From the NCBI RefSeq assembly GCF_000332475.2, contig NZ_AOGX02000008.1:62001-126000 (forward strand): a DNA stretch of 64,000 bases, read 5' to 3'. The notes under the pieces were generated by a model. That model worked only from the letters and a program-made list of their open reading frames with translations, did not search any database and was not told where the DNA came from. This DNA comes from Leptospira yanagawae serovar Saopaulo str. Sao Paulo = ATCC 700523. GTDB lineage: Bacteria > Spirochaetota > Leptospiria > Leptospirales > Leptospiraceae. Positions 8,399 through 17,593 of the stretch are shown piece after piece (positions within the stretch are counted from its first letter, which is position 1; every line of letters begins with the position of its first letter). The position numbers were made by a program, and so were the translations under genes.

Positions 8399-9036
8399 AT
8401 TTGAATCCTTTTTTGAATTTCCTTATAAATGATAACGATTTGTTCTTTTAACCCTTCTCTATCAGTATCGTTCGTTACGACAAAATCGGAGAGGAACTTT
8501 TTTTTCTCTATATCCATTTGGGCTGCAGTCCTTCTTTCGAAATCAGCCAATTCCATTCCTCCTCTTGCCTTGACACGTTCCCAGTTTTGTTCTTTGGGAA
8601 GGTAAATTGTGACTGTGAAATCACAAATGGTATGGGCATCGGTTTCAAATAACAAAGGAACTTCCCAAGCAACGATGCTGTTTGGGTTTTGTGATTCGAA
8701 AAATGAGAGGAATGCCTGTCTCACGAGAGGGTGGAGGAGGTCGTTTAATGCCTTAAGTTTTGTTTCGTCACTAAAAGCAATTTCTGCGATCTTCGAACGG
8801 AGGATGGTTCCATCGTTTGCAAGGATCTTTGTCCCAAAAAGGTTTACTAAATCTCCTTTGACGGGACTATTTGGCTCTGTGAAGGTACGAGCAATTGCAT
8901 CAGAGCTAATCGTCACAGCACCTAATTCTCCGAAGATGGAAAGTGCAGTGGATTTCCCTGATCCAATGGAACCAGTGATGCCAATCAGAGTTTTGTTAGG
9001 AGCGAGTGCCACGGGTTTATAACATAAAAAACCCAT
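8395..9036 (-). CDS. coaE: dephospho-CoA kinase
   Basis: CoaE catalyses the last step of coenzyme A synthesis, phosphorylating dephospho-CoA with ATP. The product of 213 residues has the P-loop GSIGSGKS at residues 22-29. The family motifs GAVTISSDAIAR, HPLVRQAF, WEVPLLFET and RRTAAQMD are all present in order. The first 15 residues extend beyond the usual start, so a shorter start is possible. It is translationally coupled to the SPOR gene. Cytoplasmic. Confidence 0.93.
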   Translation of the reverse strand: MGFLCYKPVALAPNKTLIGITGSIGSGKSTALSIFGELGAVTISSDAIARTFTEPNSPVKGDLVNLFGTKILANDGTILRSKIAEIAFSDETKLKALNDLLHPLVRQAFLSFFESQNPNSIVAWEVPLLFETDAHTICDFTVTIYLPKEQNWERVKARGGMELADFERRTAAQMDIEKKKFLSDFVVTNDTDREGLKEQIVIIYKEIQKRIQI

Positions 9037-9100
9037 GAAAGTACAAGTATTTTTTTATCTCATTTTAGAAAAAAATGACTAAAGTTTTTTTATCTTTCCT

Positions 9101-10033
9101 TCACTTCACAGTTCCATTTAATATCCAGTCTTGTACCAGTTTGGCGGACAATTTCGGATCTTCGATCATGGGCGCATGGCCCATATTTTCTAAGAGAACT
9201 GTTTCTAATTTGGTTTTTAGTTTCTTTTGCAAAACTTCCATCACGGAATAATGGATCACTTTGTCTTCTTTGCCCCAAATGGTAAGACAAGGAGACTGGA
9301 TTTTCGACAATTGGGATTCCAAAAAGTACCCTTCTTTTCTGATTTGATCTAAAATTTGTGCATTCCAATTCCTATTGGCGACAGATTTCTCAGCAAAGTA
9401 TGTTTTTAAAAATCCAGGGAGGTAAGGTGGATTTACAAACGTGAAACGAAGTAAACGATCAAAATCTTCTTCGTCTTTGACTAGGAGTGGACTTTCTTTT
9501 CCCGAGAGTACGATGGTTTGCATTTCGCTAGGGACTGGGCTTTTGATCCCAGCATTGTCAAAAAGGATAAGAGACTTTACTTGTTTGGGAAATTTTGCTG
9601 CAAAGATCCCCGCAATTCCACCTCCCATGGAATTCCCCGCAAGATGGAATTCCTTTAGTCCCAAAGATTCTGTAAATTTTTGTAAACGGATGGATTGGGC
9701 TTCTTGGGTATAGTCGAATCCTTCTGGTTTACTGGATTCTCCAAAACCAGGTAAGTCTGGGGCAATCACTCGGATGTTTTTTGGTAGATGCCTTGAAAAT
9801 CTAGTCCAATGATCTTTGTCACCACCAAATCCATGTACGACGAGAAGTGTTTCACCGTTTCCCATTTTTTCAGTATACTTCCACTCTAAATCTTCAACCA
9901 CAATGGACTTCGTTTCTAAATCAGAACGGTACCTTTCGAGGTTAATGCCTGTTTTGTGAAGTTGGGAGGCACATCCTAAAATGGAGAAAATTGTGAATAA
10001 GAAGAATCGTTTGTGTAACAGATTTGATTTCAT
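9101..10033 (-). CDS. alpha/beta hydrolase lipoprotein
   Basis: The signal MKSNLLHKRFFLFTIFSILGC ends in a good lipobox (cysteine 21), so the enzyme should be lipid-anchored outside the cytoplasm. The catalytic layout is complete: oxyanion motif VVHGFGG, nucleophile elbow GNSMGGG, acid in WGKEDKV and histidine in NMGHAPMIEDP. It resembles MhpC-like esterases and C-C hydrolases; the substrate is unknown. A 64-bp gap separates it from coaE, and tRNA-Phe lies divergently upstream. Confidence 0.88.
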   Translation of the reverse strand: MKSNLLHKRFFLFTIFSILGCASQLHKTGINLERYRSDLETKSIVVEDLEWKYTEKMGNGETLLVVHGFGGDKDHWTRFSRHLPKNIRVIAPDLPGFGESSKPEGFDYTQEAQSIRLQKFTESLGLKEFHLAGNSMGGGIAGIFAAKFPKQVKSLILFDNAGIKSPVPSEMQTIVLSGKESPLLVKDEEDFDRLLRFTFVNPPYLPGFLKTYFAEKSVANRNWNAQILDQIRKEGYFLESQLSKIQSPCLTIWGKEDKVIHYSVMEVLQKKLKTKLETVLLENMGHAPMIEDPKLSAKLVQDWILNGTVK

Positions 10034-10063
10034 TGGGGTCCTTACAAAAAATTCAAAGGTTCG

Positions 10064-10091
10064 TTGACAGAGGGCTATGAAAAAATACTTT
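10064..10091 (+). promoter_or_regulatory. sigma70-type promoter of tRNA-Phe
   Basis: A perfect -35 box TTGACA (10064-10069) is followed after 16 bp by TACTTT (10086-10091). The tRNA starts 12 bp further on. Confidence 0.65.
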
Positions 10092-10103
10092 GGTCGTAAC
10101 CGA

Positions 10104-10176
<73 letters not shown>

Positions 10177-10183
10177 AGGTTAC

Positions 10184-10441
10184 CTATTTTCCTGCCTTTC
10201 GTTCCTCTCCCATCGTCCAAAGTCCTAAAAATTCGTTCTCTTCTACCTTTTTACAAAGTTCAGGTTTATAAAGTTTTTTGACCGGTGGTTTCGGGTAAAT
10301 ATGAATTTCGTCATTATCGGGAATGAAGGTGAGCATTCGTAAAATTGTATCCTGGCCTTCGATTTCATACATGGTATAGGACATACCTTTCGAAGGAATG
10401 ATTTGGGAAGTTTCCAAAAACTTGCGAGTGGTTTCTGACAT
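10184..10441 (-). CDS. small hypothetical protein
   Basis: An 85-residue, soluble, charged protein beginning MSETTRKFLETSQIIPSKGM and ending in a Lys/Glu-rich tail. I recognise no domain. It lies 35 bp downstream of the MocR-type regulator on the same strand and converges on tRNA-Phe. Codon usage looks like that of the neighbours, which supports it being real. Confidence 0.55.
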   Translation of the reverse strand: MSETTRKFLETSQIIPSKGMSYTMYEIEGQDTILRMLTFIPDNDEIHIYPKPPVKKLYKPELCKKVEENEFLGLWTMGEERKAGK

Positions 10442-10476
10442 ATCCTAACGGTGTTAAAGGATTCTTTTCATAGCAA

Positions 10477-11901
10477 CTAAAAAGTTCTTTTTGAATTTCC
10501 ATTTTTTTGGAATCGTTTTGCAAAGAGAATCAGTTTCTCTCTAATTTTGGGAGAAAGTCCAACGGAAACATTCATTCGAAAAAAATATTTCCAATGTTTC
10601 GATAAACCAAATAAAGAACCAGGTGCAATGGCCATTCCTAATTTTTTTGCTTCCATTAAAATTTTTTCACCATCTAACTTTGATTCTATCCAGAGTACGA
10701 ATCCACCATCTGGTTTTGTGATATGAAGGTTTCCGTCGCTTTCTTCTGTAAGTAAGATGTTATAGTCATCACATAGTTTTTTATACTCAATGCGTAAACT
10801 TTTCAGATGTTTTTCGTAGGATTGACGTTTTAAATATTCAAGAACAGAAAGTTGTGTTGGATGGTTTTCTGAAATTTTAAAGGCTCTTGCAATTTTGGAA
10901 ATTGAATGGATACCTGTTTTGGATACTACCCATCCCAAACGAAGCCCAGGTGATAGAGTTTTCGAAAACGAAGAACACAAAAAAGATTTTGGTCCATCCA
11001 TACTTTGTGAGAAATAACTGACAAGTGGTTTTGGTCTAGTACCTGAATGATATAAATCTCCATAAATGTCATCTTCGATGAGATGGATTCCATATTGAAA
11101 ACAGATATTTGATAATCCAATTTTGTTTTCCTCAGGAAATAAAACTCCATTAGGATTATTAAAATTAGCAGAAAATAAAAAAACTTTCGGTTTGTGACGT
11201 TTGATGAGTTTCTCAAATTCATTTATATGGATTCCTTCCTTTGTTCGATAAGGAATTTCCACTACTTTCAATTTCAAAGTTTCGAGAATTTGAAATAAAC
11301 CTACATAAATAGGGGATGGCACAATTACTGTATCACTTGGCTCTGTGACAGCAAACAAGGAGTAGGTGATTGCTTCCGTACAACCTGTTGTCATTTGGAT
11401 TTGTTTGGCACTCACTCGGTATCCATTCATAGATGAACGTTTAGCCAACCACTCTCTAAGTTGCGGATTTCCTTGTAAGTCGCCATAACTGAACGTATCT
11501 TTATAAAGGAGAGCTTTTTTGTATGCGGAAACTAATTCTGAAATCGGTAAATACCGATCTGCTGGAATGGCAGCTCCAAACGAAATGAGTTTTGGATCCA
11601 TAACAGTATTCATGATTTGTTGGATACGGTCGTCAGCTTCAACGGTTTCAAAATATTCGTTTTGTGGTCCAAGAATCACTGAACCTATGTTTTTATGAAC
11701 ATAATAACCAGATTTATTTAATACATAAATATAACCTTCTTCTTCTAAAATTCGATACGCTTCTTTTGCAGTTGTCAAACTACATGATTTTAAAGTTTGG
11801 ATTTCTCGGAGTGATGGTATTTTTTCATTTTCAGAGTAAAAACCCGATTGAATTTCCATTTTTAAATCTGATGCAAGTTTCTGATATTTTGTTTTTTCCA
11901 T
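10477..11901 (-). CDS. MocR-type (GntR-aminotransferase) transcriptional regulator
   Basis: Residues 1-75 form a GntR winged helix: YQKLASDLKMEIQSGFYSEN, IPSLREIQTLKSCSLTTAK and EEEGYIYV. The rest is a fold-type I PLP domain with SANFNNPNGVLFP, EDDIYGDLY and the lysine motif SSFSKTLSPGLRLGW. Such proteins sense PLP or an amino compound and control adjacent metabolic genes. The divergent aminotransferase at 11968 is the obvious target. The start at 11901 is chosen over 11925 because typical GntR helices begin right there; both ATGs sit inside copies of the presumed operator repeat. Confidence 0.88.
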   Translation of the reverse strand: MEKTKYQKLASDLKMEIQSGFYSENEKIPSLREIQTLKSCSLTTAKEAYRILEEEGYIYVLNKSGYYVHKNIGSVILGPQNEYFETVEADDRIQQIMNTVMDPKLISFGAAIPADRYLPISELVSAYKKALLYKDTFSYGDLQGNPQLREWLAKRSSMNGYRVSAKQIQMTTGCTEAITYSLFAVTEPSDTVIVPSPIYVGLFQILETLKLKVVEIPYRTKEGIHINEFEKLIKRHKPKVFLFSANFNNPNGVLFPEENKIGLSNICFQYGIHLIEDDIYGDLYHSGTRPKPLVSYFSQSMDGPKSFLCSSFSKTLSPGLRLGWVVSKTGIHSISKIARAFKISENHPTQLSVLEYLKRQSYEKHLKSLRIEYKKLCDDYNILLTEESDGNLHITKPDGGFVLWIESKLDGEKILMEAKKLGMAIAPGSLFGLSKHWKYFFRMNVSVGLSPKIREKLILFAKRFQKNGNSKRTF

Positions 11902-11941
11902 CTGTATACCTATAGATATATTCATCTGTATATGGACAGAT
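11899..11941. promoter_or_regulatory. operator-like repeats between the MocR regulator and aminotransferase genes
   Basis: CATCTGTATA occurs twice as a direct repeat (11899-11908 and 11923-11932), 24 bp apart or about two helical turns. The second copy is also part of an inverted repeat, ATCTGT-ATATGG-ACAGAT (11924-11941). MocR regulators typically bind direct repeats, so this is a likely autoregulatory site shared by both divergent genes. Confidence 0.55.
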
Positions 11942-11967
11942 TTGATAATATTTGGTAATTTATTGAC

Positions 11968-13161
11968 ATGGAAACAAATTTTGCAAATCTATTTTTTGCA
12001 GAAAGGACAAGTGGTATACGTTCTTCTGCCATCCGTGAAATATTAAAAATCACTGTCTCTGATTCAGAATTTTTATCTTTTGCTGGGGGGCTTCCAAATC
12101 CAAGTTTACTCCCTTCTGATTTATTGGAAAATGCGACTGAAAAAACCATTCGTTCGATGCGAGATGTTGCATTTCAATATGGGGAATCGGCAGGATACAA
12201 AGCCTTACGAGAAATGATACTGGAACATTTTATATGTGATGAAGGATTGGATGTTGGGTCAATCTGCATCACAAGTGGCTCCCAACAAGGTTTAGATATT
12301 CTTGGAAAACTTTTGATGGACCAAAAAACCAATGTTTTACTAGAAAACCCAGTGTATTTGGGTGCATTGCAGGCTTTTTCACCTTATCGACCAAATTTTA
12401 TTTCACTCCCTATGGAAGTCGATGGCCCAAATCTAAATGCGCTTGGACAAATTTTATCTGAGAAAATGGTCCATTGTTTTTATGCCAATCCAAGTTATCA
12501 AAATCCATCCACATGCACTTGGTCAATCGCCAAACGAAAAGAAGTTGCTTTGCTGTTGGATGAACATGGGGTAATTCTTTTAGAAGACGAAGCCTATCGG
12601 CATTTAGATTTTATGGGAAACTTGTATCCCTCTATCGCCTCGTTTCGAAGAAACGGGGACCTAACCTTTGTTTTGGGAAGTTTTTCTAAAATGATCTCAC
12701 CAGGATTTCGATTGGGATGGGTAACCGTTCCAAAACCGTATCAAAAAATCTTTACTGCTATAAAACAAGGCAATGATCTCAATTCGAATCAATTTTCGCA
12801 AATTGTATTGTATCACCTTCTTTTGAATCTGGACATACAAAAACACCTACGATTGATCCAATCCTACTACTTACATCAAAAAAATTATTTGATTCATTTG
12901 TTAAATGAATATTTACCTGAATTGATATTTCAAGATCCACTTGGTGGGTTATTTTTATGGGTGGAGTATCCAAATGTTTCCGAGAAAAAGATGATGGAAA
13001 AGATTTTGGAAAAAAAAGTTGTGATGGTTCCTGGAAATGAATTTCGTTTGGAACCTTCACCTAAGGCATTTTTTAGAATGAATTATAGTTTTTTAAAGGA
13101 AGCGGAGATGGAAGAAGGGGTGAGGCGTATCAATGCAGTGTATCGCGACATAATTACGTAA
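11968..13161 (+). CDS. PLP-dependent aminotransferase (2-aminoadipate/valine-pyruvate type)
   Basis: A 397-residue class I/II aminotransferase. The signatures in order are FLSFAGGLPNPSLLP, QYGESAGYKALR, CITSGSQQGLDILGK, NPSYQNPSTCTW and EDEAYRHLDF. The Schiff-base lysine is at about 241 (GSFSKMISPGFRLGW). It closely follows the LysN/2-aminoadipate aminotransferase pattern, including GGLFLWVE near the end. The amino donor cannot be fixed. It is divergent from a MocR regulator with shared operator repeats, so the regulator presumably controls it. Confidence 0.87.
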   Translation: METNFANLFFAERTSGIRSSAIREILKITVSDSEFLSFAGGLPNPSLLPSDLLENATEKTIRSMRDVAFQYGESAGYKALREMILEHFICDEGLDVGSICITSGSQQGLDILGKLLMDQKTNVLLENPVYLGALQAFSPYRPNFISLPMEVDGPNLNALGQILSEKMVHCFYANPSYQNPSTCTWSIAKRKEVALLLDEHGVILLEDEAYRHLDFMGNLYPSIASFRRNGDLTFVLGSFSKMISPGFRLGWVTVPKPYQKIFTAIKQGNDLNSNQFSQIVLYHLLLNLDIQKHLRLIQSYYLHQKNYLIHLLNEYLPELIFQDPLGGLFLWVEYPNVSEKKMMEKILEKKVVMVPGNEFRLEPSPKAFFRMNYSFLKEAEMEEGVRRINAVYRDIIT

Positions 13162-13168
13162 CATGCGT

Positions 13169-13196
13169 TTAGTAAAAATTGTTTGACAATTACTAA
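13169..13196. promoter_or_regulatory. interrupted inverted repeat upstream of the 51-aa gene
   Basis: TTAGTA-AAA-ATTGT-TTG-ACAAT-TACTAA forms a nearly symmetric site. It overlaps a TTGACA (13183-13188) that could be a -35 box for the small gene at 13218. No T-run follows, so a terminator is unlikely and an operator is the better guess. Confidence 0.35.
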
Positions 13197-13217
13197 TCGT
13201 ATGTTTACTTATTGGGT

Positions 13218-13373
13218 ATGAAGCCTGCTGTCACCAAAGCTTTACATCCTAAGTTTTCTGTTCTCAGTTTGGAAGAAAAATTGGAAATCCTTAAGGAAGA
13301 CCCAAGTTTTCGTATGTTAGTGGAACAAATGTACCAAAACTATAAGGAAAATAGGTCTACTGTGATTCTTTGA
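13218..13373 (+). CDS. 51-residue hypothetical protein
   Basis: A short frame beginning MKPAVTKALHPKFSVLSLEE, followed by a helical, charged stretch, LEILKEDPSFRMLVEQMYQN. The protein looks well folded and codon use is typical. There is no clear ribosome site, but TTGACA and an inverted repeat lie 30-50 bp upstream. It precedes the 13423 gene by 49 bp on the same strand, so the two may be co-transcribed. Not recognised. Confidence 0.45.
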   Translation: MKPAVTKALHPKFSVLSLEEKLEILKEDPSFRMLVEQMYQNYKENRSTVIL

Positions 13374-13422
13374 TTTGCTTCTCTTCGCATAGAGTGTTTC
13401 TATGGAAGGAAAGCAGGTAATT

Positions 13423-13851
13423 ATGAATTTAGATCTCACTCCTCAAGAAACAAAACAACTTTTGGATGCGTTAACCGTATTCGAATGGGTGAGCAATTCT
13501 CCCCATGAAGAATCTGATCCAAGCATAGACAATTTTCTCCAATCACTTTTAAAAAAACTTTCCAATGGAATGGAAAATAATCCAATTTCCGAAGAAAACG
13601 GAATGTACACTGTCGCAGAAGAATACTTCCAGGAAGTATTTGAATCTTATATCGAACCTTATAATGATGATGTGTTTTGGACAGAACTCACAACAGAACT
13701 TGCACAAAGAGATTTAGAACTCTCTATGTCTGAAAAAGAACTGGAAGCAATGTCTCCTGAAGCATACGAAACAAAAGTAGCAAAAGAAGCTGAAAAATAT
13801 GATGCTGAATTTGAAAAAAACGGTGTCGATCGATTGTTCCTAAAAAAATAA
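13423..13851 (+). CDS. hypothetical acidic protein
   Basis: From the ATG at 13423 the product has 142 residues. This start has an AGG-type ribosome site; the alternative at 13402 has none. It begins MNLDLTPQETKQLLDALTVF. It is mostly helical and very acidic, with a Glu/Lys-rich tail after about residue 95. No signal peptide, membrane segment or known domain was seen. It converges on the phosphatase gene at 13901. Confidence 0.6.
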   Translation: MNLDLTPQETKQLLDALTVFEWVSNSPHEESDPSIDNFLQSLLKKLSNGMENNPISEENGMYTVAEEYFQEVFESYIEPYNDDVFWTELTTELAQRDLELSMSEKELEAMSPEAYETKVAKEAEKYDAEFEKNGVDRLFLKK

Positions 13852-13900
13852 AATACACTGTCTGAAGGGAGAAGGTTTAAAACGATAACACCTATTTGGG

Positions 13901-15976
13901 TTATGGTTCCTTTTCCCATTCAATTAAAATCACGGTTTGGTCATCTTCTTGTTCTTCTTTTCCTTGGAACAAAAACAATTGGATCACAAGCTCTGCAAGC
14001 ACTCGTTCCGATTCTTTTGATTCAAAATCTGAAACAATTTTTTGCATTCGATCCATACCGAATTCTTCTCTTGTCTCATTTTTTTGTTCTAACATTCCAT
14101 CCGTGAACAACAAAAACCGATCCCCAAAGGCAATTGGAAATTGTTTTTGTGTATAAGGTTGGTCTTTTCTCAGGCCAATGATATTTCCTGTTCGGTTTAA
14201 AATGATTTGAGATCCCTTGGACTGGAAAATTTGGTTTGGGTGACCAGCTGACGAATAGTATGCGGTCTTTGTCCTTGTATCAATATCCAATAAAAAACCA
14301 GAAAATACAATTTTTAATCCAGAAAATTTGTTTTGTATTTTTTGGTTTAAGTGGTTCATTAAGTCATCTGTTTTCGTAATGAATCGTTTGATGGCTTCGT
14401 ATTCGGACTTAATGGCCATTGTATAAAGAGCAGCTTGGATACCATGGCCAGTCGCATCTGCAATAAAAAAACGAACAATTCCATTATCTAATTCAAAGAT
14501 ATCATAAAAGTCTCCACCCACTTCCTCTTGCGGTTGGAAGTAGAGATGGATTTTTAAAGGAGAAAACTTGATCCCATCTTCGGGGAGGATCTTTTGTTGG
14601 ATCTTTTTGGCAAGGAGTAGGTCTTTTTTGATCCTGCCAAGTGTTGCATTTAATTGGTATGTCCTTTCCGATACAATTTGTTCTAAGTTTTCTGTAACTG
14701 CTAGTAAGGATTCATTGCTAATCTTTAAACTTTCTGCAAGTTCTTCCGCACGCACAAAAGCATTGGCAATCCTACTCGATAAGATCAGTGATTGTATAAA
14801 AATAAAACAGAGTAGGGCATAAGGTGTAAGGCCAATGCCCCTGCTATTCAAACTATGTTTTAAGATATCAAACGATACTGAAAAGGCAAGTATCAGTAGA
14901 CCAACCAAAAACAATTTTGAATTAGGCCTACTGGCAATGACTGCTTTCAGATTGATATGGATGACATATCCAATGATGAGAAATGCTAAAATCTGAAATC
15001 CATACAACAAAATCGTAAATATAGAAATGGGAAGAAACAAAGTGAAAGCAAAGATCGTACTTGCAACCAAAGCTCGCCTAACATGTTTGATCTTTGATTC
15101 TTCTGGAAACAATGAATGTATGAAAAGTAAAAATGTTGGAACTGCAAAGTAATACGAAGCAAATTCAATCCGAAAGGCAGTTGGCCAGTGGAATCTGGGA
15201 AAAAGTTCCAGAATATACCTTTCCCCAGTAAACGCCAAACGGATTCCGAGTAACACACAAAAGATGGCAAAGTAAAAAATAGAAGTTTCTTTTCGTTTGT
15301 AAAAATACAATCCGAAGTGATACAATCCAATAAGGGAAAGGGCACCAAGTAAAAATAATTCTCTCCCATTGGCGAGCATCTTCTCGCGGTCCATAATGTA
15401 TTTATTTCCAAGAATGGGTTGGCCCCAAAACCCACCAAAATTGTTTTCATAATTGGCAATATGGAAAACTAATTCGACAACCTCATTATCGGGGATAAGA
15501 GTGTAGTATTTTGATTTGATGCGAGGTGTATCATCAAAATGGTTGATGCCTGGTTTTCCTTGTCCACCGATGAGCACACCGTTGGCAAAAAAACGGTAAG
15601 AAGAAGCTACATCCGGAATGTAAATCCTTAACTCTTGTCCAACGGTTTGTTCATTGAGATGGATGAACCCACGTAAGGTGGCCTTTCCTGTCCTGGGTAA
15701 TTCGATCCCACCATATTCTTCGCCTTGCCAAGAATTCGGGATTGCGAGGTAACCAGTCAGTTCCTTTTTCCCGTGGAAAGGTGGGTAATGGAATTCATCA
15801 AAGTACAACTCCCACTCACCTTGTAAATCAATGGCCGTTGTTTCTTTAAAATTGATTTCACGTAAATCCAATACCCCTTGCCGGAAACGAAAGCTATCCC
15901 CTAAATCAGGATTTAGGCAATTGGTAAAAACAAAGAAACTTGTGGCAGCTGCCACAATGAATGAGAATTTTCGCAT
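13901..15976 (-). CDS. 7TM-DISM receptor with PP2C (SpoIIE/RsbU) phosphatase domain
   Basis: The 691-residue protein starts with a signal with a possible lipobox (SFFVFTNC). A periplasmic DISM-type beta domain follows (about 35-190, with LQGEWELYFDEF). Seven membrane segments lie at about 205-400. A short coiled coil (405-445) leads to a SpoIIE-type phosphatase (about 460-690) with EVGGDFYDIFE, IADATGHG, SSAGHPNQI and LFTDGMLE. It probably senses an external ligand and dephosphorylates an anti-sigma-factor antagonist, but no partner-switch gene is nearby. It lies 36 bp downstream of the radical SAM gene on the same strand. Confidence 0.92.
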   Translation of the reverse strand: MRKFSFIVAAATSFFVFTNCLNPDLGDSFRFRQGVLDLREINFKETTAIDLQGEWELYFDEFHYPPFHGKKELTGYLAIPNSWQGEEYGGIELPRTGKATLRGFIHLNEQTVGQELRIYIPDVASSYRFFANGVLIGGQGKPGINHFDDTPRIKSKYYTLIPDNEVVELVFHIANYENNFGGFWGQPILGNKYIMDREKMLANGRELFLLGALSLIGLYHFGLYFYKRKETSIFYFAIFCVLLGIRLAFTGERYILELFPRFHWPTAFRIEFASYYFAVPTFLLFIHSLFPEESKIKHVRRALVASTIFAFTLFLPISIFTILLYGFQILAFLIIGYVIHINLKAVIASRPNSKLFLVGLLILAFSVSFDILKHSLNSRGIGLTPYALLCFIFIQSLILSSRIANAFVRAEELAESLKISNESLLAVTENLEQIVSERTYQLNATLGRIKKDLLLAKKIQQKILPEDGIKFSPLKIHLYFQPQEEVGGDFYDIFELDNGIVRFFIADATGHGIQAALYTMAIKSEYEAIKRFITKTDDLMNHLNQKIQNKFSGLKIVFSGFLLDIDTRTKTAYYSSAGHPNQIFQSKGSQIILNRTGNIIGLRKDQPYTQKQFPIAFGDRFLLFTDGMLEQKNETREEFGMDRMQKIVSDFESKESERVLAELVIQLFLFQGKEEQEDDQTVILIEWEKEP

Positions 15977-16012
15977 GGGTAGAGTTTAGAGGATTCTATT
16001 TATGGGAAAGAA

Positions 16013-17335
16013 CTAATTTCGCCCAGAATATCCTATGACATCCATAAAGGCTGAAACGGAAAACACAGCCTTACCAGGACCAGGTTCTCCATACCCGGGA
16101 GGGGTAGGCAATCCATAGGATTCAAAGGTTTCTTTCCATGCTCGTAATAATTCACAAAAATAAACAAGTGGTGGGCCCGCTTGTTGGCCAAGTGTGGTGT
16201 ACGGTTCAGGGCACCATGCTGTAAAACGAGGCACAATCCCTTTGGACATAAAAAAATCTAATCCTTGTTTTGTGGAATTGATGGCTTCTTTTACCGTTTT
16301 AAATCCCCAAGGCTCGGAGAGTTCGACTCCACCTACAAAGTTTGGAATTACGTTTTCTGGACCAAACACTTCTGCTGAATCGACCACACGTCGGATCCAA
16401 TTTTCATACCCAATCCAACTGGCTTTACCAGGGCAAATTTTTTCAAACAAGTCTTTGTCCCATACTTCATAATTGGGATGATAAATTTGAATCCCAGCAT
16501 CTTTGAATTTTTGGCAGTCTTCTTTTTCAAAGGCTTGTGCTACTAGTTTCCCCATCCAACGTTTTGGAAATCTTGCTTCAATTGCTTCTGGGTATTGCAG
16601 ATAAAAGTCCACTTCCGATTTTTTCTTTAGGTTGGTGAGAACAGAGCCACCAGTGATGGTATACACTTTTGCAATTTGGTCTTCTGCATCCACCCAAGAT
16701 AAAACTTCGAGTATATCTTCTACATCCTTCACTCCCGTGTAAGGACGGCCTGCTCCTTTTTGTTGGCGGTAGTTGTGGTTGATATCGCAGTAGGCACATT
16801 CTTCATCTTTACCAAAGTACTGGCAGTTACGAAAAACGGTGAGGTACAATAAATAGCCCCATTCAATGACAGGCGCAATTTCTCCAGGAAGTTTTCCCGA
16901 TTTGGTTTTGTGGCTGTACCAAGATGGAATGGGAGGGTATTCGGCTGTGCCAATTTCGGTTTCCTCTAAATAGAGAGTTGGTTTTCCTTCTTTCAGTTTC
17001 ATTTTGTACGGTGAATTTGGATTGTTCCGAGTGGAGATCACAGTTTTTAAAAGGCCAAAATGTCCACCACTGATCTTAATTTCTTCGGGGGCCTTGGTAT
17101 CAGCTCCATCCTTTAAGTCCGCAAGTGGGATATGGTCGAAGGAAAAGATAAAATAGTCTTTGGATTTATAAGGGTCTTTGACTCGGAAGGCCTCTGGGAA
17201 AAAATGAATGCCCTGCCTTAAAATGTCCTGTTTGACAATCGCTTCCATGGGAAGGTCTTTGTAATTTCTTTCCATTTCTTCCAATAAGGAAAGGGAGGAG
17301 GCAGGTCTTTGGTTCATTGTAGAGGTTTCAGCCAT
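16013..17335 (-). CDS. radical SAM protein with unusual cysteine spacing
   Basis: The product of 440 residues has a radical SAM-like core. Cysteines 171, 180 and 183 (NCQYFGKDEECAYCD) are spaced C-x8-C-x2-C instead of the classical C-x3-C-x2-C. A Gly-rich SAM-binding stretch, YTITGGSVLTN, lies about 65 residues on. Later segments such as IPNFVGGVELS fit the barrel. The N-terminal 150 residues are not a known domain to me. Role unknown. It is divergent from the FecR lipoprotein gene, with a 258-bp spacer. Confidence 0.75.
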   Translation of the reverse strand: MAETSTMNQRPASSLSLLEEMERNYKDLPMEAIVKQDILRQGIHFFPEAFRVKDPYKSKDYFIFSFDHIPLADLKDGADTKAPEEIKISGGHFGLLKTVISTRNNPNSPYKMKLKEGKPTLYLEETEIGTAEYPPIPSWYSHKTKSGKLPGEIAPVIEWGYLLYLTVFRNCQYFGKDEECAYCDINHNYRQQKGAGRPYTGVKDVEDILEVLSWVDAEDQIAKVYTITGGSVLTNLKKKSEVDFYLQYPEAIEARFPKRWMGKLVAQAFEKEDCQKFKDAGIQIYHPNYEVWDKDLFEKICPGKASWIGYENWIRRVVDSAEVFGPENVIPNFVGGVELSEPWGFKTVKEAINSTKQGLDFFMSKGIVPRFTAWCPEPYTTLGQQAGPPLVYFCELLRAWKETFESYGLPTPPGYGEPGPGKAVFSVSAFMDVIGYSGRN

Positions 17336-17408
17336 AATGGGAGTTTTTTTCTTCCTATATCTTAGACAAAGCGATTTTCCCGAAAAAACTGCGAAAAAGA
17401 CCCGAAAA

Positions 17409-17425
17409 TCGTAGGTTTCCTACGA
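17409..17425. promoter_or_regulatory. perfect hairpin in the divergent spacer
   Basis: TCGTAGG-TTT-CCTACGA is a 7-bp perfect inverted repeat in an otherwise AT-rich spacer between the divergent radical SAM (minus) and FecR (plus) genes. It has only short T or A tracts beside it, so an operator or mRNA leader hairpin is more likely than a terminator. Confidence 0.4.
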
Positions 17426-17593
17426 AAAACCTGAATATTCGTTTACAAATCCCCCAACCAAATTATTTTTTTTCCGAACTAATGAAATTTTTTTCAATCT
17501 AGAAAAAAATAGAAAAAAACTGGGAATTTTAGATCTCCTGGTTTGTTGATTAGAGAGTAAGGAAATTAGTATTTCACTAAGGGACAGGAAGAT

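Noticed and set aside
17409..17425. Hairpin considered as a terminator
   Set aside because: It lies between divergent genes and lacks a T-run, so regulatory use is more likely.
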